A DNA stretch of 28,828 nt from the NCBI RefSeq assembly GCF_023653455.1, contig NZ_JAKEDR010000022.1:1-28828 (forward strand), given 5' to 3'. The DNA is from Paraclostridium ghonii (GTDB lineage: Bacteria; Bacillota; Clostridia; Peptostreptococcales; Peptostreptococcaceae). How positions within the stretch are numbered: the stretch's first letter is position 1; the number at the start of each line of letters is the position of its first letter. The notes beneath the pieces are model-generated. The model saw nothing but the letters and a program-made list of their open reading frames with translations. It had not been told where the DNA came from and searched no databases. The position numbers were made by a program, and so were the translations under genes. Shown one piece after another: positions 21,411-28,828 of the stretch.

Positions 21411-24400
21411 ATTTTAAATCAAATGTGTATAAAACTTCCTCCTCTATTCCAAATAAATATATATATGCTTCCTTAACTTTTTTTCCTGTTAATGTATTTA
21501 ATGCCTTGCTGTATATTTCAAGTTGCTTATTATATTTTTCTATAATATCAATTTTATTTTCTTCATTAACAAAATCAGTCTTATAGTCAACTATAACAAT
21601 CTCATCATCTTCTTCGAAGTATACATCTATTATACCTCTTACCATAAGTTTATCTTCATTCTCTAAAATTTCTATTTTATCGTCATTTTTAAATACATCT
21701 CTCATATTAAGTTGTAGATAAAAAGCCTGTTCTCTTTTTAAGAAATATGAATTTAGCATTCTCTTTCCTAAATTTGATTTAAAAAACTTTAATACTTTGT
21801 ATGGATTTATAGTATCTGCTTGAGTTTGTGTTAATACTTTCTTTTTTATAGCCAATTCAATTTCATCTTTGATTTCATTTAAATCATTTACTTTGTTTAA
21901 ATCGACAATTTGCATAAATAAATGCATTATAGTACCCTTTTGAGCTCCTGTTAATTTATGTTTACTTTCATCTGCTTGTATAAATAGTGGCATTTTTATT
22001 TCAGTTTGCTTTTTTATTAATTCGTGAGCACTATAATCAATTTCTTCTTTATTTTCTAATCTCTTTATTTCCGTAACAGATATAGTAGCCGCTCTATTAA
22101 CAGATTCTATAAATGGATATTTGTAATCTAGTTTGTTTTTAATATCTTCATAAAATTCACTTTTATTTTCATTTAAATCTAAATTAGATAAAATAATATC
22201 TATACTTTCATCTTCTTCATCGATATCTTTTTCTATTAATATATCTGATCTTTCCCATATTCTAGTTTCCCACCTTGATTCATGGTCATTAAAATTACCA
22301 GCTTCTAATTCAATTAAACTACGTAAATCATTTAAGTCTTTATGTTTTATAACCGCTGGCATTATCCAATCTAAAAAGTTTTTCCCTTTTAAAATTTGGT
22401 ATTCACATACAGGTCCTACATTTTCTATATCTTCAGCCCATTTATTTATACTACTTTCTACATCTTTTACTGACCCAGTTATAATTAATTTTTCTTTAGG
22501 TCTTGTAAATGCAACATATAAAACCCTCATCTCTTCAGATAAATTCTCCATATTTATAGTAGTTTTTAAAGCTTCTTTAGCTATACTAGGGTATGATATT
22601 CTTCTCTCGTAATCTACTAATTGAGGTCCAAAACCTAGCTTATGGTGATATAGTATATCTTTTCTAAAATCTTGAGTATTGAAATTTTTCCCCATTCCAG
22701 CACATATAACTACAGGGAACTCTAATCCTTTACTTTTATGTATACTCATTATTCTTACTACATTTGCATTTTCTCCTAGTGTTTTAGCGCTTCCCATATC
22801 AGAATTTGAACGTTTTAATTTTTTTACAAAGTTTATAAAATTAAAAAGTCCTTTAAAACTTGTTGATTCAAATTGTTTAGCTCTTTCAAATAAAACCTTT
22901 AAGTTAGCTTGTCTTTGTATTCCTGCTGGGAGAGCTCCTACATAAGCATAGTATCCCGTTTCTATATATATGTACCATAAAAATTCATCTGTACTCATAT
23001 AAAGGGATTTACTTTTAAAATCATCTAACTTGTCTAAGAAGTATTGTATCTTTTTACTTAAATCATCATCTTTATTACATGCTATTTGTAAAGCTTCATA
23101 AAAACTTTTTTCTCTATCTTCTATTCTTATATCAATTAACTCTTCTGGAGTAAATAAAAACATAGGAGACTTTAATACAGCTATCAAAGGAATATCTTGT
23201 ATCGGATTATCAATTGTTTGAAGTAATGATAATATGGTTTTTATCTCTATAGTATCAAAATACCCAACTCCTGTATCTGCATATGTTGGTATATCCATGT
23301 TCATTAATTCTTCAACAAATACCGGTGCCCAACTAGATGTAGCTCTTAGTAAGATTACTATATCTTTAAATTCTACATTTTTATATCCATCAATTCTTTT
23401 ATCATAAACTTTTGTTACTTTACCTTCCTCATTAGGTTTTATTAAGCTTTTGATGATATTTCCTATCATCCTAGCTTCTAATTGAATATTATCTATTTCT
23501 TCTTGTTCTTCCTCATTCTCTTCATTTTCATAAGATTCGGTTTTTGGTTTAACATTTTTTTGAATTAAGTGAATCTGAGTAGGGCCTCCTACCAATACAT
23601 TATGTTCTTCACATTCTTTAAAACTTGCACCTAAATTTAGCCTTTCATTTCCATTATATTCAATTTCCCCTATGTTTTTACTCATTATATTTTCAAAAAT
23701 ATAGTTTGCACAGTCTACAACTTCTTTTCTACTTCTAAAGTTTTTATATAGCATTATCTTTCTATTTTCACTACCTTCTTCAGTATCATAAGTTTCATAT
23801 TTTTTTAAAAATATTTCTGGTTTAGCTTGCCTAAATCTATATATACTTTGTTTTACATCTCCAACCATAAACCTATTTGGATTTTCAGTTTTAGCTATAG
23901 TACTTAATAAAACTTCCTGAACTAAGTTACTATCTTGATATTCATCTATAAATATTTCAGAAAACTTATCTACATATGTTTTAGCGACATCTGATGAAAT
24001 CATATTCCCATTTTCATCTTCTTGAGTTAATATAGCTAATGCAAAGTGTTCTATATCATTAAAATCTATAATCCCTTTTTCTTTTTTCTTTTCTTTATAC
24101 TTTTTTTCAAATGCCATTATAAGTTTTGAAATAGAAGTTACAATTGGATGTAAATATTTTATCTCATGATATATTTGCTCATTACTTTTATAAAAAGTTG
24201 ATCCTATTATACTCTCTAATGATTTCTTATTTTTATCTCTTATAGACTTAGCATTTTCTCTTGCTTTTTTTATGTAATCAGGAGTATCTTTTGATAGTCT
24301 TTTTACTCCTTTTGCAAAGTTCTCAAATTGCATATTGCTCATAAAATAATATGTTTTATCCCAGCCTTCATTACAAGCACTTAAAATATCTATAATTTGT

Positions 24401-25170
24401 GTATATTCTATATTTAACTTTTCCTTGTACGTTTCTAGTTCATCTATGCCATCTATATATTCTATAGCTCTTTTCATGCTAGATGCTATTCCATCTATTT
24501 CTATCTTTACATTTCTTAGTATAGATTTGGCCCATATAGATTTAGAAAAGTTAAAATCATCACCTATTTTAAATTCTTTTGCTGAATCTTCTAGCCATTT
24601 TTTAGGATATGGTGATGCCATAGAGAAGTTATATATTGATAAAATTATATCCTGTAAATTTTTATCTCCTCTTTTTTCTGCATAGCTTTCTACTAAGTTC
24701 AAAAATCCACTATCATTAGAGTCATAATAATCTTCAAATACTGCTTCTATACATTCTTGTTTTAAAAGAGAACACTCTGTTTGATCTCCTATTCTAAAAT
24801 TAGGATCTATATTTATTTTGTGAAAATTAGATTTTATTACATCTAAACAAAATGAATGTATAGTTGTAATACTTGCCCTATTTAATAATACTAATTGATT
24901 TTGCAAGTGACTATTTTCAGGATTTTTATCTAATGCTTTAGATATAGCATCCCCTATACGTTCTCTCATCTCTGATGCAGCTGCATTTGTAAATGTAACT
25001 ACTAATAATTTATCTATATCTACTGGATTTTGAGTATCTGTTATTATGTGTATAATACGTTCAACTAGTACTGCAGTTTTACCTGAGCCTGCAGCTGCTG
25101 CTACAAGTAGATTACAATTTCTACTATCGATTACTGCTTGTTGTTCATCTGTCCATTTAGGAGAACCCAT
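21409..25170 (-). CDS. addA: AddA, helicase-nuclease subunit
   Basis: AddA (1253 residues) is the UvrD-like motor and one nuclease of AddAB, which resects double-strand breaks to a Chi-like site and loads RecA. Motifs: Walker A AAAAGSGKTAVL at about 24-35, FTNAAASEMRERI, the DEYQDSN Walker B box, VGDVKQSIYRFRQA, SIHKSKGLEFPVV and AFTRPKEKLI. A C-terminal PD-(D/E)XK nuclease follows, with RGIIDVYFEEDDEIVIVDYKTDF. Length is close to Bacillus AddA (about 1230). The ATG is directly after the addB TAA, so the two are cotranslated. AddA lacks the Fe-S cysteines, which lie in AddB as usual. It is the last gene of its operon. Confidence 0.97.
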   Translation of the reverse strand: MGSPKWTDEQQAVIDSRNCNLLVAAAAGSGKTAVLVERIIHIITDTQNPVDIDKLLVVTFTNAAASEMRERIGDAISKALDKNPENSHLQNQLVLLNRASITTIHSFCLDVIKSNFHKINIDPNFRIGDQTECSLLKQECIEAVFEDYYDSNDSGFLNLVESYAEKRGDKNLQDIILSIYNFSMASPYPKKWLEDSAKEFKIGDDFNFSKSIWAKSILRNVKIEIDGIASSMKRAIEYIDGIDELETYKEKLNIEYTQIIDILSACNEGWDKTYYFMSNMQFENFAKGVKRLSKDTPDYIKKARENAKSIRDKNKKSLESIIGSTFYKSNEQIYHEIKYLHPIVTSISKLIMAFEKKYKEKKKEKGIIDFNDIEHFALAILTQEDENGNMISSDVAKTYVDKFSEIFIDEYQDSNLVQEVLLSTIAKTENPNRFMVGDVKQSIYRFRQAKPEIFLKKYETYDTEEGSENRKIMLYKNFRSRKEVVDCANYIFENIMSKNIGEIEYNGNERLNLGASFKECEEHNVLVGGPTQIHLIQKNVKPKTESYENEENEEEQEEIDNIQLEARMIGNIIKSLIKPNEEGKVTKVYDKRIDGYKNVEFKDIVILLRATSSWAPVFVEELMNMDIPTYADTGVGYFDTIEIKTILSLLQTIDNPIQDIPLIAVLKSPMFLFTPEELIDIRIEDREKSFYEALQIACNKDDDLSKKIQYFLDKLDDFKSKSLYMSTDEFLWYIYIETGYYAYVGALPAGIQRQANLKVLFERAKQFESTSFKGLFNFINFVKKLKRSNSDMGSAKTLGENANVVRIMSIHKSKGLEFPVVICAGMGKNFNTQDFRKDILYHHKLGFGPQLVDYERRISYPSIAKEALKTTINMENLSEEMRVLYVAFTRPKEKLIITGSVKDVESSINKWAEDIENVGPVCEYQILKGKNFLDWIMPAVIKHKDLNDLRSLIELEAGNFNDHESRWETRIWERSDILIEKDIDEEDESIDIILSNLDLNENKSEFYEDIKNKLDYKYPFIESVNRAATISVTEIKRLENKEEIDYSAHELIKKQTEIKMPLFIQADESKHKLTGAQKGTIMHLFMQIVDLNKVNDLNEIKDEIELAIKKKVLTQTQADTINPYKVLKFFKSNLGKRMLNSYFLKREQAFYLQLNMRDVFKNDDKIEILENEDKLMVRGIIDVYFEEDDEIVIVDYKTDFVNEENKIDIIEKYNKQLEIYSKALNTLTGKKVKEAYIYLFGIEEEVLYTFDLK

Positions 25171-28100
25171 TTATTCAACCTCTCCTCTCATTTTATTAAT
25201 TATTTCATCTTGGCTTTTTTTATTTATAATTCTATAATTATTATCTTTAAATGTACTATCAAATTGACATATAGTTGCAAAACTACAAAACTCACAAGAT
25301 GTTGATTCTTTAGTTTTATATGGGGATATTCCAATATACCCTTCAAGCATGTTTTTACTTAATTCTTTTATTGTATGTTTTACATATTTTCTAAGTATTA
25401 AAAACTCTTCTTCATTTACCCCTGATGTATTCTTTGATATAGTTCCATCTTTATTTATAGAAGCTGGAATAACTAGAGATGTTGCTTTTTCTCCTTCAGG
25501 TAGAGTATTGTCCATCTTTCTAATTATATTACTGTCTTTTAATACTAACCCCTTCATCTTAAGCTTCTTTAGTATTTCTTCTCTTATACTATCGTCTTCT
25601 TTGTCTTCATTTGATTTAATAATAGGATCATCTATTTTAAAATAAAGTATTGCAGCAGGATTTATATCTCCATCAGTGTATTTAGCACTTTCTAAAATTG
25701 CATCTAAATAAACTAATAGTTGTAATTGAAGTCCATGATATACATCTGTAAGACTTATGTCTTTATTTCCAGATTTATAATCTACAATTCTTATATATTT
25801 TTCTTCTCCATCTGAAAAGCTATCTATCCTGTCAATTTGTCCTATTAAATTTATCTCTTCTCCATTTTCTAAGATAATTTTAATAGGTGGATATTTTCCT
25901 TTAACTCCAAATTCTACTTCATAGTCAGTAGGATCAAATGAACCTTTTTTTATTTGGTCACTTATTATAGATATAGCTGAAATAAGCATATTCCTTAGTC
26001 TATACGATAAATACTCGTATCTTTTAGAACTTTTTAAGATATATCCTGGTATTTTAGATATTAATTCCTCAACTATTAGAGTAACTTTTTCTACTATATA
26101 AGCATTTGTTATTTCTCTCCAATCTAAATTATCTTTAGATAACTGTTTTGAAAACTTATCTAAGATATTGTGCACAAATGTACCAAAATCAGGTGGAGTA
26201 AACTCAAACTCTTTTCTTTCTTTTGCTTTAAGCCCATATTGTATAAAATATGCAAATGGACATTGAGCATATTTTTCTAATCTTGAAACACTAAATAGTC
26301 TATTATCGTATAATGCTCTTATTTTTTCACTTTCCACTTGTTTTACTTGATTTGTGTAATTTAAACCTTCTACTATATTTTTTGATCTTCTATGATACTC
26401 TTCATTTTGAATGAAGTATTTATATACGTCTAACCATACTGGATTTATAGATTTCTCTTCTTCAAATTCTTTTATAGATTTTATAAGTTCATTAAATGTT
26501 GGCGCTTTAGTAGTTATATTCTCTACTATTTCTTCACTTGAATAATATTTAGTATCATTTAAATAGCTTTGATTTTTTATATTTGGAAATATTTTCTTTA
26601 ATCTAGATACTATTATAGAAGGTCTTAATGTTTTTCCTTCATGATCAGATATTGGGTAAGTAACTGTTAATGAACATTTAGTTGACGTTAATGCTCTATA
26701 CACTAAAAACTGTTCTTCAAATGTTTTAGTTTTACTATCAATATCAACTTCTACTCTATTATCACCTAAGTTTTTTCTATCACTATCATTTAATATCCCA
26801 CCATCTTTTGATATTAGTGGGAAAATACCATCTGTAGTTCCCATTAAGTATAAATGTTTTGTATTTGGGTTTTTCATCCTATCTACGCTACTTACCAAAA
26901 CTTGATCTAAGCTTGGAGGTACTGTGGCTAATTCATACTCATCAAAACCTATACTTATTACTTTTATAAATTTATCTAAACTTATTACATCTTCTCCCAT
27001 AATTTCAACTATTTGGTCTAATATATCAACTACTATTTCCCAAACCTGAGCATATTGATTGGCCAAATCTATTTCATTTTTATCTTTAAAGTCATCAATC
27101 ATTATCTGTATAGTATTAGGTATATTTATATCTAGTAAAAATTCATATATGTACTTGCATATATCTTTTGCTTTATTTTTACCTTCAAGTTTCTTTTGTA
27201 AGTTAATTATAGGTTTTATTATTATATCTTTAATTTCATTAACTCTATTAATTATATCTATTTCATACTCATTTTCATCTTCATTTAATTTATGGTATAC
27301 TCTATAGTTCCATTTTTCTTCAAACCATTTTTTTCCTTTTATTCCATTAGCTAAAACATAGTTTTCTATTAAACTGATATCTTCAATGCTTATACCTAAA
27401 AGTCCACTCTTTAGGTATCTAAACATAGTTTCATAGTTATAACTTCTATTTTTCATTTCAAGAGACGCTATTATTAAAACTATTATAGGATTACTTTTAG
27501 CTTCCTTTTTACTATCTATAAAATTAGGTATATCATATTCGTTAAATATAGATTGAACTAAAAAGTCATATCTATTTAAATCTCTAGTTACTACAGTTAT
27601 ATCTCTATATCTTGCTTTTTTATCTCTAACTAAAAATATTATTTCTTTAGCTATTTGTTCTACTTCTGAATATAAATTGCTAAATTCTTTTATAGATATA
27701 CTTTCAGTTTCTTGTTCATATGTTTTATAAGGATATAAATAATAATTTCTTTCAAGATGTTCTAACTCTTTATTGCCTTCAAATCTCTTTATTTTAGTTG
27801 AATTTAAACTAATCTCCGGCTTAATACTAACACCTGCCTCTAAATACAACTTTCTTAACTTTTCTTCTGTAAATTTAGTACGTGAAAACACATCTGTCTT
27901 GTTGTAACTCTTAACTAAATTATTGTCTAACGTCAACGATATATTAACTTGTGAAGCTTTATATAGTAAACTTTTTATTACTTTATACTGATTTGGTGTA
28001 AAACCTGTAAATTCATCAATATAAATTATTGCATCATCAAAATAGCTACAACTCTCTATTTTATCGGCTAAGGATACTAATAAATCTTGAGAATCTATAT

Positions 28101-28617
28101 AATTTTCATGTAGTATTTTTTCATAGTTAGCATATATCTTACTTATATCCTGAAGTTTTAATTTAAGAGTTTCGCTTTGAACTTCCCCAGCTATATTTTC
28201 TAGAGATTCATATGTAATACTATACTGTTTAAGTTCTGATATCATATCTGCTATAGTTCCTATAAATCCTGGTTGAGAAGCTGCTTTTGCAAATATTTCA
28301 AGATCATTGCTAACTCCTTCTAAAGCTTTATAAATCATCATAGATCTACCACTTGCATTTATATTTATATCTGTTAGCCCTCCCACCTGTGAAAATACTA
28401 TGTTACTTAGTGTTTTAAAACTAAGAACTCTAGCTCTAAGGTAAGGGTCTTTTTTTAAATAATTACTTAATCTTTTTTCACTTTCAAATGTATATTGCTC
28501 TGGCACTATAAGTATTATAGGAGCTGTTCCATCATCGTTTACTTGCTTTGAGATTTCTTCTAAGCAATATGTTGTTTTTCCACTACCGCCTCTTCCAAAT
28601 ATAAATCTAAGGCTCAT
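25171..28617 (-). CDS. addB: AddB, helicase-nuclease subunit with Fe-S cluster
   Basis: AddB (1148 residues) is the second subunit of AddAB. It carries a Walker A (GRGGSGKTTY, residues 8-17) and an inactive-type helicase core in which Chi recognition occurs. A C-terminal nuclease (GQIDRIDSFSDGEEKYIRIVDYKSG) is wrapped by a 4Fe-4S cluster: one Cys in YAQCPFAYF and three in the late SCEFCSFATICQF. This cysteine set is conserved in Bacillus AddB and stabilises DNA binding. Length is normal (Bacillus about 1166). The ATG follows GGAGGTAG, and the upstream gene overlaps it by 11 bases, so translation is probably coupled. Confidence 0.97.
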   Translation of the reverse strand: MSLRFIFGRGGSGKTTYCLEEISKQVNDDGTAPIILIVPEQYTFESEKRLSNYLKKDPYLRARVLSFKTLSNIVFSQVGGLTDININASGRSMMIYKALEGVSNDLEIFAKAASQPGFIGTIADMISELKQYSITYESLENIAGEVQSETLKLKLQDISKIYANYEKILHENYIDSQDLLVSLADKIESCSYFDDAIIYIDEFTGFTPNQYKVIKSLLYKASQVNISLTLDNNLVKSYNKTDVFSRTKFTEEKLRKLYLEAGVSIKPEISLNSTKIKRFEGNKELEHLERNYYLYPYKTYEQETESISIKEFSNLYSEVEQIAKEIIFLVRDKKARYRDITVVTRDLNRYDFLVQSIFNEYDIPNFIDSKKEAKSNPIIVLIIASLEMKNRSYNYETMFRYLKSGLLGISIEDISLIENYVLANGIKGKKWFEEKWNYRVYHKLNEDENEYEIDIINRVNEIKDIIIKPIINLQKKLEGKNKAKDICKYIYEFLLDINIPNTIQIMIDDFKDKNEIDLANQYAQVWEIVVDILDQIVEIMGEDVISLDKFIKVISIGFDEYELATVPPSLDQVLVSSVDRMKNPNTKHLYLMGTTDGIFPLISKDGGILNDSDRKNLGDNRVEVDIDSKTKTFEEQFLVYRALTSTKCSLTVTYPISDHEGKTLRPSIIVSRLKKIFPNIKNQSYLNDTKYYSSEEIVENITTKAPTFNELIKSIKEFEEEKSINPVWLDVYKYFIQNEEYHRRSKNIVEGLNYTNQVKQVESEKIRALYDNRLFSVSRLEKYAQCPFAYFIQYGLKAKERKEFEFTPPDFGTFVHNILDKFSKQLSKDNLDWREITNAYIVEKVTLIVEELISKIPGYILKSSKRYEYLSYRLRNMLISAISIISDQIKKGSFDPTDYEVEFGVKGKYPPIKIILENGEEINLIGQIDRIDSFSDGEEKYIRIVDYKSGNKDISLTDVYHGLQLQLLVYLDAILESAKYTDGDINPAAILYFKIDDPIIKSNEDKEDDSIREEILKKLKMKGLVLKDSNIIRKMDNTLPEGEKATSLVIPASINKDGTISKNTSGVNEEEFLILRKYVKHTIKELSKNMLEGYIGISPYKTKESTSCEFCSFATICQFDSTFKDNNYRIINKKSQDEIINKMRGEVE

Positions 28618-28828
28618 ATATTTCTACCTCCAATGCTCTATAGTTTACAGATTCATTGTTACATAGTTTATTGAACTCACAAAACTTACAATGTTTAATA
28701 TTTTTTATATTATCTTCTTCATCATAATTTGTATTTACTATATTACTTATATAATTTTCTATCTGTTTTCTTGCTCTATCATGCTTTTCATCGCTGTATT
28801 TAATTATTATAGGTTCATTATAATATTC
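28607..28828 (-). CDS. Partial gene: C-terminal tail of probable Fe-S PD-(D/E)XK nuclease
   Basis: An open frame enters from the right edge and stops at TAG 28607-28609, overlapping the addB start by 11 bases. Only about 73 residues are visible. They are charged and helical (YSDEKHDRARKQIENYISNIV), then end with HCKFCEFNKLCNNES, a C-x2-C-x5-C pattern like the end of AddB and Cas4-type nucleases with a 4Fe-4S cluster. This suggests an Fe-S nuclease or helicase-nuclease cotranscribed with addBA. The catalytic part is outside the window, so the identity is not fixed. Confidence 0.65.
   Translation of the reverse strand, partial: EYYNEPIIIKYSDEKHDRARKQIENYISNIVNTNYDEEDNIKNIKHCKFCEFNKLCNNESVNYRALEVEIYEP

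Overview
The window is very AT-rich, with strong AGGAGG-type ribosome binding sites, endospore genes and a Firmicutes AddAB recombination system. The combination of a CdeC-like exosporium protein, a CotL-like lysine-rich coat protein and a CcpA gene points to the family Peptostreptococcaceae (Clostridioides, Paraclostridium, Romboutsia and relatives). From memory, C. difficile 630 carries ccpA (CD1064), cotL (CD1065) and cdeC (CD1067) as near neighbours. Here the same block is present but is interrupted by a histidine-degradation operon.

Layout. (1) 1-4300, spore envelope block and 6S RNA: cdeC-like gene (-), a divergent Asp-box protein (+), a probable 6S RNA (-), an acidic protein of unknown function (-) and a cotL-like gene (+). 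(2) 4342-10952, minus-strand operon hutH-hutU-ftcD-hutI-fchA. It converts histidine to glutamate and loads the formimino carbon onto tetrahydrofolate. (3) 11131-12144, ccpA. (4) 12317-14309, five tiny cysteine-rich proteins with two hydrophobic segments, plus a membrane-anchored protein; one of the tiny genes (12650-12820) is short and easily missed. (5) 14454-18162: acyl carrier protein, a nucleoid-associated protein and an RluA-type pseudouridine synthase (-), then NAD kinase and a YfcE-type phosphodiesterase (+). (6) 18295-20937: pepT and a CNNM/CorC-type membrane protein, both minus. (7) 20938-21408: structured intergenic DNA with no gene seen. (8) 21409-28828: addB-addA and the tail of an upstream gene encoding a probable Fe-S nuclease, overlapping as one minus-strand operon.

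How the parts fit. Sites matching the mother-cell sigma-K promoter (AC, 16-17 bases, CATANNNTA) lie before the acidic-protein gene and two of the tiny-protein genes. A near match lies before cdeC. This suggests that the spore envelope genes on both sides of ccpA and the hut operon form one late-sporulation set. The most interesting little-known element is the tandem family of two-helix, tryptophan/cysteine-rich miniproteins. Functions of ordinary metabolic and DNA-repair genes are clear from their motifs. The tiny proteins, the acidic protein, the Asp-box protein and the 143-aa anchored protein have no function I can assign.
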